Of a DNA stretch of 64,000 nucleotides, positions 10,901-24,697 are shown piece after piece (positions within the stretch are counted from its first letter, which is position 1; each line of letters begins with the position of its first letter). The stretch is from Cololabis saira. Lineage: Eukaryota > Chordata > Actinopteri > Beloniformes > Belonidae. The position numbers were made by a program, and so were the translations under genes. The stretch is taken from assembly GCF_033807715.1 (NCBI RefSeq), contig NC_084596.1:35426879-35490878 (forward strand), in the 5' to 3' direction. A model generated the notes under the pieces. That model saw only the letters and a list, made by a program, of their open reading frames with translations, was not told the origin of the DNA and did not search any database.

Positions 10901-13095
10901 CTCTTTAATACAAACTGAATGTGTGGGGATGCATTCTCTTTGTGGTACCGGCAGGGGGTCTGCATTACTGCCTGTGTGGACTAAATCTCTGAGCTGGGGT
11001 GGTGAAAGCAAGTCCCAGCTCGATGCTGGTTGGCTGGTATGAAGGAGCGCTCCGGTGGAGAAAGTACTGCATCTCGCTTCACTGGGAACATTATAATAAA
11101 GAAAGACAGGAGGCTGCCCCAGGCTGAGTGTGTTGGCGTTCTGTGAGAGTGTTCCTGCATGTTCTGTATATTAGCATTTATACTCTACCATGATGAATAG
11201 AGGAAAAGTCCGGGAAGAGGACGCTTTCCCCCTTGGACTGAAGTGGGCATGTCTGAGTGCTGAGGTAAAAAGGATCTTTTCTCTTGCTATTTCTGATGGG
11301 AATGAGTGTTGAATAATAATATTAAGCATTTTCTGACTTTGTTTTTCAAAAATCACTGGAAATTTGTCAATGGCTTTGTGCGGGTGCAAAGTTACGTAAA
11401 TATGCAAGGTGGGAGCGTAACTGTGGGCTCACACAGCAGCAACGTTGCGTTACTACGTGGTGCTTCTGATGCTCCTTCATCAAACCATAAATAACCAATT
11501 AAATCTCTCCCTACGCACTACACAAGTAAGCCTTTCCCCCATGTAGGATATCATTGGCTGGCACTGGCTGCGTAACTGAAATTTGATTCACTGGCGCTCG
11601 CGGCGAAGCGTCAAAAGGTTGAAAATTCTCCAACTTTTTGAAGGACGCTCCCTCCATGATTTTCACGGAACCCACAATTCGGTTTGGCGAAGCTTTACGT
11701 CGGTGTGACTTTCATATCCCTTTCAGCGTGTATGTGGGAGCCTGCGGTTAATGGTAAACCTTCCCGGAACCACCAAAGCTGGCTGAAATCAGCACACTGT
11801 AATTACCTTTCTCTTTTGGAGTTGTTCTTTCATTGCATCACATTTCATTTATGAATCTGATTAATATCTCTTTAGTGTTACACAAAATAGATTCCCTAGT
11901 TACTGGATAGAAGTCCCCCCCCCCCTCTTTTTTGCACAGATAAACCAGTAAACAATATTCAGCCTCCTCACTGTCTCTAATGTGAAATATGAAAAGAGCT
12001 GTTGGGCTTTTCTGTGTTGCAGACTTCAGTCACAGCTGACGGAGTAAAGACCAGTGTTACACGTCTGCCGCTGAGGGCGGCTTGCTGGATTTGAAATTTG
12101 GTCCTACCTTTGATGTAGTACTACTATCAGACACTAATCCCCTTTATTTGCAGATTTGTAAACACACAGTGCAAGAGAGACAATATGACCGTGCAGACAG
12201 ACCTTTAAATACCATTGAGATAACTCTAACCAGCATTCATTGATATTTGCTCTGAACTGAAGCTTCTTTTTGATTCATTAGGGATTAGCTAATCACAAAG
12301 TCTTCAGCTATTTTAATGATGACTGCACGCTGGGTCCTGCAGTGCCACGGACCTGAGAATGTTCATCCTCGGCTCAAACAGGCAGCAGTCCCTTTAACTT
12401 GTTGTGAATCCAGTTTCTCACCATCTCTGTTGAGCAGAATTGTTCTAAGTGAGTGCTGCAATGGATTGATGGGTTGCCTCGTATAATTGATGCGCTGCGC
12501 AGCGACTTTGTTTGGTCTTTGTGGCGTACCATTCGTCGACAACACACTAAACACAGCAATTGCTGTTTATCATTCTGGTGGGACTCTCCAGTCTTGAGCC
12601 GTCCCTGCTGTCGTGATTTGGATGCATCCACACAGACCACCTTAACCTCAGCTGCTCCACCGCGGGGTTGAGCTTTTACTGAGGTTGGACTGAGGTGTGG
12701 CTGACGGACAGTTCCAACACGTCACTTTCAGGGAGAAAGGCTGCTCTGTAACAACACTTAATGTCATGTGTGCCAAAATTATTTGTTTCTTTTTTTAATT
12801 ATGGCAAAGAGCTTCCAGGATAATGACACGTTAACATGTCTGTGATGTTATTGCCTGTGTTGATGTGCATGTAAATCATCCTGTGGCACTTAAATTGCTA
12901 TTTTACTGCACATGCAGGTCATGCTCAATTTAAAAAAAAAAAAAAAAGTCTTGTTTAACCTTTTCCCGTTAAATAACATCTCAATTTAACTCTCCAACTA
13001 TTGATGGGATGAATTGTTTGGCAACACACTGACAACATGACATTTCAGAGTCATCTGAAATGACAGCAGTGACTGTTTCTTTGCCCATCTGCCCT
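7990..13095. other. Unassigned non-coding DNA
   Basis: Five kilobases without a convincing exon or recognised repeat. Minor tracts: G-run near 9905, C-run near 11915-11925, A-run near 12930. Open frames such as 9244-9576 and 10653-11042 show no family motif and are of chance length. Conserved regulatory elements would not be visible without a comparison. Confidence 0.5.
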
Positions 13096-13103
13096 CTTAG
13101 AAG

Positions 13104-14014
13104 TAGGCCTGTGTTGAAAAAATCGATTTCCCAATTCTAAATTGATTCTCATATTAATTCCTAAACATCGATTCATATGTCTAAATATCGATTTTTTATT
13201 TTTTTTTTTTGAGGGGGGGGGTTATTTTCTTTTATTTATTTATGTATTTTTTTTTTTTCATCATTACATTACAACTTTTGGTTATTGTTTTGTTTATCCC
13301 CAAAAAAGGAATGTTTTGTTGGACACGAGAATAACTGTTGCCATGTTTTTGCCTTTAAATATGTTTAAAGGTATGAAAACATTAAAGTGTTCAGTTTGAT
13401 GAACAAAAAGATAAAATAAATAGAATAAACCTGCAACTGAGGTCTGCAGGTCAACAGCCGTAAACGAGTACGCAACAACACGAGCGATGAATGTTCAGAA
13501 CCAACAGACTGTTCTTGGGTGTCCACACTGACAACACTGAATTTCATTACTTTATATACTGTCTTGGGGTTACATTTGCAAAAAATGCTAAAAACCAAAT
13601 TTTCAAAAATTAAAAACCAAAATAGACAGAAAAAGGAACAAATAAAAATGGAATGTGGGAAAAAATAAAACCGATTTCATACGACTGTTTCCTCCCTGGA
13701 TCTGTTTGGTAATTCTGATCCACATGATGTTTCTGAAAGCAGTTCTATCAGCATTCTGGGAGCTGATTGGTCCTTACAGCATCATTAGCTGCAATACTTG
13801 CTGTTGAATCTCAATATAATACTAGTAGTAATATGTTGCATAACTACAGTCATATAATTCATGCAACAGCTCAAAAAACTGTTTTAATAACACTAACCCA
13901 AATCAATATCGGAATCGAATCGAATTGGATCAAATCAAATCTTGATAATCGATTCTGAATCTTAAGAATCGGAATCGAATCGATTCTTGACATTTGAATC
14001 GATCCCCAGCCCTA
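13104..14014 (+). mobile_element. Non-autonomous hAT element, 911 bp
   Basis: The left end is taggcctgtgttgaaaaaat and the right end in reverse is tagggctggggatcgattca. Sub-terminal atcgatt repeats occur on both sides. The 8-bp TSD cttagaag is perfect at 13096-13103 and 14015-14022. The interior is AT-rich with a T/G-run near 13195-13220. No transposase domain was recognised in the 77- and 85-codon frames. The ends relate it to the other TAGG-ended hAT elements in this window. Confidence 0.95.
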
Positions 14015-14022
14015 CTTAGAAG

Positions 14023-17000
14023 ATATACATTTGGCTGTGTAATCCTCCTGATTACACGTCTGTACTGTCCATTTTATCTTTTACTTTTAAAATAGTCCTG
14101 TTTGGATGAATGTGTCCATCAGATATGCTGCGATCCTGATGTTTCCATCAGCAAAGCATACAGGCGTTAAGCAGATAGCCCTATTTTCCTGAAGGGACAC
14201 TGATCCACCTGTTAAGCGGCCCACGGGGAACGCTCTCGATCCCTGGCCACCCCTGCTATGCCTATTAATCATGAGTCATGGTGGTGAGAGGACCAAAATG
14301 TAAAAGTGAGGGAGAGATCAAAGAACAGGCGTATCAGTCACAGTGCCCAGCTTGCATTACTTGCGTGTACGAGGATAATGAGGGTAGAATCCATGAAGAG
14401 GGTCAACACTCACTGAGCTGTGCTAAAACAAGAGGCCACAACTAATGCTTTTACACACGCAATTTGAAATTATTACAAATTATTATTCATTTAATGTTAA
14501 ATTAGATTTTCTCTAATTAAACTGCGCATTGACATTATTAGTTTTAAAACCTGGTTGGAATAGCAGTTTTCAATTTTACACACTTTCAGTGGATTTTCAT
14601 TTTCTTTTCCTTATTTCTGAAGTCATGAGAGCTTGTAAAATTGAAAGTACTGACTGTAGCTACTGATTTCTTTTTTTCCTTTCTTTTACAGCACACTCTG
14701 AGAAAAACTTTAACAAGCTTTGTAACAAAAGGCGCCAACGACTGAAACCAGTGCTTTAGAATCGAATTTTTCATCCTAAGAGAGCTGTCAATTTTCTTTC
14801 TTTTTTTTTTTAATAATTGAATTTGCATCAAAACAGGTTGCACAGATCGTAGTTCGGTCACTTCTATTCATGACTACATTATTCCTTTATATTCTACCAA
14901 TAAACATCCTTATTTTGACTCATCTTTCTCAAGGCTCAGTCATTCTGGTCACATGCTGCAGAGATTGATGGAGGAGTGACCTCGTAGGTGTTCGTTTGAC
15001 CTGGTGATAATGTGCATCCGCACGGTGGCTTGCATGACATCAGCCTGGGGGCAGGGACCTACAACATAACCCACAGCAGCTTATGCTCAAGGTTCCTGTA
15101 CCACTGCCACCCCCTGACAAGGGAGTCCAGTAGGAATTTAGTAAATCCTTTTGTAAATTTGCCCTCTCCATGAAGATAATTGGCTTATTCCTGTGTTAAA
15201 TAGCCGGTCCTGCAGGACACTGCCTTGGCTTAGCATGCTCTGAGAAGACCTTGTGTCTGTTCCTCTGCTGCTCAGAGACTTAGATACACATTACATACTG
15301 AATTATTGCATGACGATGATGAACTGATAGCGGCAGTGCCCAGTCCAGAGCTGCTGTGAAGGGACCAAAACACACGTGCACAAGTTGGCTCCCACAGAGT
15401 GAATATCTTAAAAAGGGTCCTGCATGCATGGCTCTTTATTCTTAATGAAGTCAAAGACAGGATGGTTTAGGAGTAATCTCTGCATCTAAGATGTCCTATA
15501 ATGCCATCAGTTTCTGATTTCCATCCCCAAGTCTACACAGTTTGAGGCTTTGACTGAGCTTGGATGTGGGGAAGGTGCAGCTGTAGCCTCACCTAAATCA
15601 TTATCCACACATCAAACACAATCTGAGTTTCTCTCCGAAGAATCTTTTCTCAGCAGTATGTATCGTGGCCTCAAGGAGACACAACAGATAACTGTGTGTG
15701 CACATGCTTACACATGGGCTTACATGTGGTTCTTTTTAAGCGTGTTTTAACCCAGAACTAGCTCGGTAACCACACTAACAGCGGTTGCCTCTCTGTTTCT
15801 TGGCCTCCGGGCAGGTGCTTAGTGCAACCAGACCCCAGCTGATCCAGCGGCTCGGAACGGGAGAAAGGCATCAAAATGCTCAAACCAGAAAATGAGAGAT
15901 TCAGAGATGGATGAACACTCAGCCAATGTGCAGCTGTTTTTTGTGTCTGTGTGTGTGCGTGCGTGTGTGAAATGCTACAAAGCTAGCATGCATAATTCTG
16001 GGACATGACCGAAAACTGTCTAGTTAGAGTGCATCAGGAACGGATGAAAGGGAGAATTCCCCGCACGTGGCGAAAGGAAAGAGACTGAGCTCGAAATGCA
16101 TCTGTGTGTGTCCTGATGGCTGCTAAGTTGAACAAAGACAACCGAGAGACAGACAGAACCAGATATTTTCCAACCAGTTCTCCATCTCTGTGAAAACATA
16201 CCAGACCTGCGGTGAAGTGAAATGGTTGAAAGCATCTTTTTAAAGGTTGACTGATGATATTGAGCAGATGAAATGCCAGCACCTCAGGGAAGGTTTTTGA
16301 AGCTAAAAATACAGAGGCAAAGAAACCGTTTGTTCGTGCTTATCTTAGAGTCAAATTGCATTGATAAATACCATGATTTTCTTTTTCAGTGAGATGCGAT
16401 GCACCCCATCATGATTCATATTAGAGCTGACAGCCTTTTCCCACTGTGTCTCAGATCTCTCCGCTGCACACGTGTCCAGGTGCGCGTGCATCTTTGCATT
16501 TTCTGGCCCCTCTAAAATCACACGGGGTCGGGCCACGGAGCACGAGGCCATTTAATGTGGCGCGGTTCAGTGTGTCATGTGTGATATTTCAGGGCTGTGA
16601 TCCACTTTAGAAGGATTTCTGATGAATGACCAATTAGAAGTAGACTCCTCATGCCTGGTGGTTGACTGATCACTTTTTAATGGCACTCCCGTGTCTTTGA
16701 TAAAACACAAAATGAATCATCGATACACTGGCCTCCAGGAGCGCTGAGCTCCGATGGTAATTGCAGCAGTTTGGGCCGTGCGTTTGTGTCGAGCGAGCGT
16801 GAGAAGACCTTTGTAGTAAGGGCGCCCAGCCCCGGTCAAACTGTAATGCACATGGCTGCATTCCTGAGGCATTACATATAATTTAGCTGCTATGTGATAT
16901 TATATTTATCCTATATCTATATTATCAACTTTGATTTATCAGAGGCACATTTATGGGCATGTTGGATGAAGATAGCAGCACAGCTCTCTTTAATTACGGC

Positions 17001-20000
17001 AATGCCAACTAAGTCTTATTTTTCTTACAGATTTTTTTTAAATCATCATTTTATTTAGTTTTTTTTTTGTGTTTATGTCAGAGGGCGTGCGTTTGATCAG
17101 TATGAAAGCATACTTCAATTATGCATGGAAAGTTTCTCCTCTGAAAAAAAAAATCCATGCTCAAACCGCATTTATGTGCTTTTGATGCTTTAATCCAAAC
17201 ATCTCATTTTTTTTGCGCAATTAATCCTAAGGAAAAAAAAAGGGGGGGTGCAGCGCCAAACATTCAAAGAATACAAAGTACCTCATCTTCTTTATTTGTT
17301 AGTTCTTCAGGAGATGGCTCAGAAGTTCTTGTTGTGTCTCTTGAGGGGTTTTCGCGGTACAGGAAACATGGTTTTAACTGAAGCTGTGAATCCACACTGC
17401 GTGGCAATTTGAGCGAGCCACCAGCATCTTGAACCAGAAAGCTCACCATGACTTTTTTGGCCCACCTGACGGGCAGCAAAAGTCTTTGCTGTGCCTTTTT
17501 TTTTTTTTTTTTATCGCCAGCTCTTAACTGCTGGATATTTTTCCCCAAGCAAACAGAAGAGGTTCAGAATGAGGTGATTAACGCCTTCAACAGGTCACTG
17601 CGTGCCCTGTAGGTGTACTAGGACTGGCAGAATTAATCTTATAATTCACCTCACTTGGTACGTGGGTCTATGTGCACTTTCCTTGGCCTCCTCCCTCAGC
17701 CACACAATATGATGCAGCTTCCAGCTGAAATTGCGATGCAGACCTTTATAGTGTTCGGTCACAATAGAAGTTTGCTCGACAGGTAGGCACTTGGGGACAT
17801 ACAGAATCTTATTTTGTGGATTTAGGCTTCATAAACATCATTATCATCTCCCTGACCTTGGGTTGCCGAGCTGTTCAGGGCTGGCCCCGGTTTCAACAGG
17901 AACCTTGAATTGTGATGCATGTGGTCTCCGGGCCAAATGGGCAATCGAGTCAACAGAAAGGACCTTTTTTTTAAATTTATTCTTTTGGGCTGGAATGTGT
18001 AGCATAATGGCACGTGCGATGTGTGTGTGTGTGTCTGAAAAAGGGTGTGTGTGTGTGCGCGCTGACTCAGTATTCTCTCTCGCTTGCCTCCTGGAACCGT
18101 CAGCATCTTTTCTCCAAATAAAGTTTTCCGACTGTGCCGGTGCCAGATCTGAACTGTGTAGAACATTAGTGTAACAGCCCACGCACTTAGAATGCAGATT
18201 TGTTCTTGAGTGCATGCCAACCAGCCTCTATATTTTATGAGTTTTCTCTCTGGTAACATACCGTCCTGAGACTAATTATCATGGTCGCACTCAAATACAA
18301 AGCTCATTTATTATTGCATTGACATAACATTTGTTTTGGCTTGGCCTACATGGCAGCGATTTCACAGCTATAGAGCTGCAGCCATGTTTTGACGGCAATA
18401 GAGCATCCTTCGTATGGAGAATCTGCTCCACCGTGCGTCGTACATGATGTCTGGTGCGAACCCCCTCCGTTATTTACAGTCTCCTCATCCATCTCGATTC
18501 AAGTGGACTGTAAAATTTGCAGGTGTTTTCTTCTTTTTTGTGAGCTGCTCACTGGGGAGCCGTGCTCAGTTCTTGGGAAGCAATTTTCCTCTGTCGGTCC
18601 TGCCCTAGAAATGCCTTTATACTTTTTATTATCATATTACTTTTCCCCCAAGCATATTGTATCTGTACACTCATCCAAGCTATTTTAACACCTACTGCAA
18701 GACTATTAATAAAACTCTGAGTAATGTTGGTCTGGAAAATAAAAATGGAGCAATAAAGAGGAGTTGAAAGTTTAAATGGCCTTCTAGTAATTGATTTATT
18801 GCAGTTTTTCTGCATGATTCAAATGTTTAAATCACATTTTTTGGTTTTTAACTACAGGAGAAAGCTGAAGATATGTCATTGATCAGAAATGTATTAATTA
18901 CCTCAGTATTTTACCAGGATACCACATTTACTCACTCGGCATGTCAGTGTATTCCAGGACATTCAAAGTATATCCCAGCATGCATTGGACAGAGGGAAGT
19001 TAAAATAAAAAAAGGAAGAGCAAAGAAGGACGAGAACACAGACAGACACACACAAGCACACATTCGTTTCACAAGTGGTAAATACTGTCAGCGTGTTCTT
19101 TAAAGCATTTACATTAACATGATAAAGCCCAGTGTTGCGCAAACAAAAGCTAAACAGACCATAAACGGGCCATATTGCCATGGCCAGATGTGCAGCTTGG
19201 ATTGTAAGTCTGCAACTAAACGATTCCTGCATCAAGTTAAGAAACTGCATTTGTGCATTGTGCTTTTGAACGACTGTTACCCTGAATGTGTCGGACTTCA
19301 GAGAGCACGTTCATGCAGTTTGCGCTCTCTTCACCTCTCATACATGCCCTTTGTTCTTACCCGCTTAAAAACTCTGCCACATTTCTTTCAGTTCAGAGTA
19401 CCTTATCTTTACAGAGCCAGAAGCTGGAAGTCCCCCTCTATGAAAAGAATACAAGCTCTCAGCAGGTTAAATCTCTGCTACAACCCCCCACCCCCCCAAC
19501 TCTGATAACTGTATGCATTTCCAAACACACAACACACAATAAACATAATATATTTCCATGTTTATATGGCTGGGAGGTCATCGCTTTGAGATTGGAACAC
19601 GTATACGATACATCTACTTAGAGATAACAGCAAGAGCTACCATAAAACAAGAACACCTGTTGACAATCGTTTCCACAGACATGATTACTGGCCATACAAA
19701 TATGAACCTTATTTAAAATATTCTCTTTGACTCAGAAAAAAAAATCTATTAGAACTATGGGGGCCTAACGTATTAAATAAAAATGTATTATTGTATTTGA
19801 ATATCTCACAAGGCCAATGTTTTCATAACAAAGGTTTCTTGTGTGATGGGGAACAATGAGATTTTTAAAGGTAAGACAGACTTTGGCCAATATGAGCTTT
19901 AGATATAATGAAAAGTATTTCAACTTCTATACTATACTTTTCAGGAAGCTAATGTAAAGATGCTGAAACAGGAATAAAATCGCACCGTGTTGGTACCTGG

Positions 20001-20048
20001 TCTGTTTCATGTTTCTGATCAACAGCAGGGTTTTTCAGTAGTCAACAG
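14023..20048. other. Unassigned non-coding DNA
   Basis: Six kilobases with no recognisable gene or element. Short TG-rich tracts lie near 15945-15970 and 18020-18060, CA near 19045-19060, homopolymer T/A runs near 17205-17245 and 17498-17513, and a C-run near 19485-19498. The 127-, 128- and 145-codon frames here overlap one another on opposite strands or run through these tracts and have no domain signature. Confidence 0.5.
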
Positions 20049-20714
20049 TGACTACGTTTACATGCAGTCAAAATTCGGGTTATTACTAATATTCCGGTTA
20101 CTGAAAGATTCGGAATAATCTGTTTACATGCGTGAGCAAACAGAGTTATCCGTGTTTACATGGTAGTTAATCATTTGAGATATCTGGATCAAACCAGCGA
20201 CGCGCGGAGAACGTGATGACGCAATTAGCGTCATTTCCGCAAATTCAAAACAAATGCTGCTTCGCGCAACTTTTCGCTCACCTTCTTGTAAATCTCGCTA
20301 TCCCGGTACTTTCTACCGTCTACAAATGCCAAAATGTTCATATCCTTCATTACATTTATGAAGTGATTAGTCTCGTCCTCACTCCAAAAGTGTGGCGTGG
20401 TCTTGCGTTTCTCCGTGTTTAGAAGTACATCCTGGACTCAAAAGACCAGGATTCCTTGTGAACAGAGCATGCGCAGAAAACAAATTCCTGTTCCGTTTGA
20501 TGGGGATATCACGTTTGGCGTTTACATGACCCAATATTAGGGTTTTAAAAGGAGTAACCCAGGGTTCATATTCGGGTTTTTAAAAACCGGAATATGAGCA
20601 AATTCCGGTTATTCAAAGGGGTTATTGGTGTTTACATGGCCGTGCAAATTCGGGTTATTGCCAATATTCGGGTTTTAAAAGGGTTATTGAGTGCATGTAC
20701 AGTGAACGCAGTCA
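20049..20714 (-). mobile_element. DNA transposon remnant with Myb/SANT-like fragment
   Basis: The ends are inverted: tgactacgtttacatgcagt on the left and tgactgcgttcactgtacat on the right in reverse. Sub-terminal repeats of the motif attcgggtt recur near 20072, 20571, 20646 and 20666, several beside gtttacatgg. This is a widespread type of fish DNA element. No clear TSD is visible, so the superfamily is open; a Myb/SANT-like fragment inside favours PIF/Harbinger-like origin. Confidence 0.75.
20231..20428 (-). pseudogene. Myb/SANT-like DNA-binding domain fragment (transposon-borne)
   Basis: The minus-strand frame ending at the TGA at 20233-20231 reads KTTPHFWSEDETNHFINVMK, followed by a stretch containing ILAFVDGRKYRDSEIYKKVS. 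The W-S-E-D-E-T start, the LDGRK/R-like turn and the E-I-Y-K-K helix match the trihelix/Myb-SANT-like fold carried by the accessory protein of PIF/Harbinger-type transposons. The stop falls about 17 codons after the domain core, and no start codon or further domain is present. It is therefore a captured or decayed fragment rather than a working gene. The + strand frame at 20213-20422 is its shadow. Confidence 0.65.
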
Positions 20715-23700
20715 TTGTTTTTTATACATCAATAAAATGGCATTGCAGTAGAGCCGTATATGGTATTTTCATGGGTCGGTTTTTCAACATTGTTTTGGCA
20801 CATGATGCTTCTGATTCTGGTGATATTACACAGGTGAAATAACACTGTTTTAACTCATAATATGCAACTCCTAGCTGACAAAGACTCTAAATGTCTCACA
20901 CTGCGAGCCAAATCAGTTGCATCCCACTGAAGTATAGGGCTGGACTCACAATGTTTATTGGGAATTTATCTTTCAACTTTACAAACTGAGGTCTCATTGG
21001 AAAATTGACTTCGGTGTCTTAAGAATGACGAAACAGCATTTAAAGATGTAGTAAGACCAGAACTGAATGAGTCTGGAGGACACACGACTTACATGAGCAA
21101 ACTCTGATTATAAGATACATAAAACTTAAATCAGTTCAAAGCAGTACCTCCGATCCAGGTGTTCGGTTCAGTTCTTTGCAATAAGATCTTGTGATAAATG
21201 GTGTTAAATGCAGCACTGGCACAGGCACAAAACCGTTATCAGGGGCCACAGGGAGCTCATTTGGTCATCAATTTTAGATAATGTCATTTAACTATGTGCT
21301 ACTGTGTACGGTACTACTTTGGTGTAAAGCCAGACAGAAGCTTCTCACACAAACCATTATTTAGAAAACGAGAAGTCATTTGGTTTGATACAGTGATTCA
21401 AATGAATTTTTGAGATAAAGGGAAGGTTAGATAATTGGACAAAGCCTTAAGAGCGAGAGTTACGTTTTTTTATGGTTTAATTACAGCTAACTTAAAAGCC
21501 TATGAATAGATTAGAACAGGCCAGTGGATGGAGATTAACCGTTTTGATGGAGTATAGAGGTGTTGATAAGGGGTAGGTCATCGTTTAATAGTCTGCTTGT
21601 GATGGGGTCTAATAAACACGTTGATGGGTAGAAGACCTGATTGTTAACATTCACAAAGGAGAATCAATGGAGAAAGAAAAATGTAAATAAGAGTCTTAAT
21701 CAGGCCATTCTAGCATGCAGTGCCATGGTCTGGCTGTTTTAGATAATACTTACCTGTGTCATAGCTTTGAAGACACATGTGAGCCTGTCAGATGTTTTTA
21801 CTGTGATGCTTAATGGGAACAAACACACCTCTTACATCCTGTCCTCACTGTGTTCATTCAGAGGGGATCTGTTGCCTCTTAAAACACCTTTGTGGGTTTG
21901 TAGGGCAGAAAAAAAACGTCTAATGTTGTTTAACAAAACAGTCGCATATCATTGTGAATACGCAGTGTCATATCTGCTCAAGTAATCAGTGGCCAATCTA
22001 TTTCTGTCACCGGAGAGGATGGTTGTGTATCAGCGCGCATTGAACACTTCAATCACACTTAGAGAAGCAAACGTAAGCCTGCATTATTGTCTTCTCAAAA
22101 GACCTGTGCCCAGGAAGCAATTTTCCATATAAATCTGCTTTCCTGGGGCTCCTCTTTGTTTAAAACCATGAATGACACGTAATTTAAAAGCCGTCAGCAA
22201 AATAAATTCAAGTACACACCACAGGCACAAATTTTTCCTATAACGTCTCTCCAGGAATAAATAAATCATTGGTTTATCCCCGGATGACAATTGCCTGTTA
22301 TCATGTGTTCTATAACTTCTTGTTTAGCTGCTGCCACTCATTTTGTGTGTGTGTGTGAAGTGCTTTTAGATGCCACAGTGTGCCTGACTATTTGTCATCT
22401 CTGATTACATGATGTGATAATGACCATACCGCTGATGTACAGCTGACTCGCAGGAGCTGACTCGTATTATTATGACCATTGATGCTTTAATACCTTTCAG
22501 TTCAAAATGTGATGTTGTCGACTGGGCAGTTGAGATGCCTCTGAACATCTAATTATATTTTTCAGTCTTTTATGAGTGGAATTCAAATGTTGAATTCCAG
22601 TTGAGTACATCGGCTCTGCCCTTCATCTTGAAGACGCGTGACGAGTGTGTCAGGCTGCCCTCAGTTGTTTTTCAGATCCTGTGTCGTCTGAACAACGTAT
22701 GCACTGATATTTTCCACTCTGCTTTTGTCACAATCTCTTTATATGCATCTGCGCCAATATGCGGTGACATGCGATATGGTAAATGTCAGCAAAGACAAAA
22801 AAGCCGTGTGATCAGATATTCCTCTGATCTGTAGGTGCATGCACGTATATATTTATACACCCCAATCAGAAGTGTGAAGTGCATCTCCCTCTCCGTGTTT
22901 TGTACTTGCAGGGGGTGCAGGTGGAGATGAAGCAAATAAGTAGGGAGTGTGTGGGCGTCCTGATGTGACACATCTGAGTTAAGCGACATGAGGGGGGGTC
23001 CTGACAGATAAGGGCTGAGCGAGAGTCTGTTTGTGCTGCAAAGGCTCCTTCCGTGTGCCTGCAAATCTCGCGTCTGCCTGATAGCTGTTACCTAACCTGG
23101 AGCCGGTGTGCGCATGCATGTATACAGGTGTTAATGCTGGCACAGGGTAGAAAGTGCAGGATTCAGTGCAGAGTCTCTTCAGATGCACATGCCTGTGAGG
23201 CGACGTTGGGTCCACTGAAAGATGGTGAGTGTGAGAAATAATCAGAACACAACTCAAGAGGGTGAGAAAAGAAGCGGTGGCATCTCCGCTTCTTTTAGCC
23301 TTTGTATGTGACATGGAGGAAAGGGCTCAGCTGATGAATGAGGGCGTCAGCGGCATCAGTGCTGTGTGACCGTAGAGATGACAACAAGAGCGGCAGTGAG
23401 ACCAAATGGTTTCCAATCTGTGTTGAATTTCATTTTCTCTATCTTTTGGCACCATGTGCTTCAAGGTTAGCTGGTAAGTGGTGCTGCGAGCGCGTGCGCC
23501 TTGAAAGTTGACATTTTTTGTGCTTGCATGTGTGTATGCGTGTCTGTGGTCTCCCAGTGGGGATTGTATTTCCACCGGTCAAGTCTGACAGATAACAGCC
23601 CACCGTGCTAGTCACATCTATTATTGATGGGACAAAAAAATTGATTGGCTCTAACGGCGAATGCTACTCTGCCTTCCTCTGTTTTTCATTTCCCACTTCT

Positions 23701-23836
23701 CCTTTCACTACTGCTGTGCCCCCTGCTTTATTTGCCCTCGATCTGCCTCGATCCTTTCTTGCTGTCAAACTCCTCACTTTCCTTGTTTTGGGTTATCCTG
23801 TTACCACAGCCACCTATTCTCTTTTGATTGTCGTTT
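20715..23836. other. Unassigned non-coding DNA
   Basis: No exon, RNA gene or repeat was recognised. There is a short TG tract near 22344-22358. The overlapping frames at 22786-23314 have no domain signature. Confidence 0.5.
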
Positions 23837-24013
23837 TTAAAGGGGACCTATTATGAAAAACACGTTTTTTCTTGTTTTAACATATATAAAGTGGTCTCCC
23901 CTCACCCTGCCAGCACAGGGGAGACAAAATACCATGGAATTCTGCAGGGTCTGCTCACCCCCTGACTGAGTCTTCCAGTGTCACGTGACCTTTTTTTGAG
24001 CCATTCTGAATCT

Positions 24014-24041
24014 GCGCCTATGGTGACGTCACCATAGGCGC
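24014..24041. promoter_or_regulatory. Perfect 28-bp palindrome centred on a CRE
   Basis: gcgcctatgg-tgacgtca-ccataggcgc is identical on both strands. The central TGACGTCA is the full consensus cAMP response element bound by CREB/ATF factors. An E-box-like cacgtg occurs at about 23982. Binding is not shown by sequence alone; the palindrome may instead be a structural relic of the transposon. Confidence 0.7.
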
Positions 24042-24154
24042 TCATTTCCATAGGTTCAGCCTCCGCTGCTGAAACCACGCCCACTACCAGCTCTCTACAG
24101 AGCTGGAGCGCTCCATCCTTCAGCCAGTCGGCCGCGGCGCCGCGGATCCGGGTT

Positions 24155-24697
24155 AAATCATCCAGGTTCCCGGGTGGTTTGGGAGCTGGGTCCTCGGAGG
24201 TCCGTCCCAGGTCGGACCAGCTTCACCCTCCGAGATTTTCAGCCAAATCTGTCGGTTTGATCCCCGGTAACGGGCGATGCGCCGCGGATGCGCTCCGGAG
24301 CTGATCTGTGCGCCCGCCGTGGGGTTGCGGCGCCCGTCGCGCAGCATCCGCCGGGCAGATCCGGCTGAAATTCCGCTGGTCGGTCCCCGGGAGTCCCTGC
24401 TACCAGTCCAGGCGGGTTCCTGCGGCCCCGGCCGGTCGGAACCGGTCAGATTCCCTGGTTAAAGCTGCTGTGATGCGCGCTGCTCCAGCCTACTTCCTGG
24501 TTCCCAAACCGGGTCCGTCTGACTAAATTGTCCAGGTTCCCAGCCGCTTTGGGAGCAGGGATTTCTGGGGTACGTCCCAGGCTGGATCAGCTTCACCCTC
24601 CGAGATTTTCAGCGAAATCTGTCGGTTTGATCACCGGTAACGGGCGATGCGCCCCGGGGCCAGCGTTCAGCATCTGCCGGGCAGATCCGGCTGAAAT
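24155..24697. repeat. Internal direct duplication within the TTAA element
   Basis: A 133-bp block at 24155-24287 recurs at 24525-24657. A further 30-bp block at 24342-24371 recurs at 24668-24697. The second copy has lost about 44 bp between the two blocks. Shared landmarks include agcttcaccctccgagattt and ggtaacgggcgatgcgcc. Confidence 0.9.
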
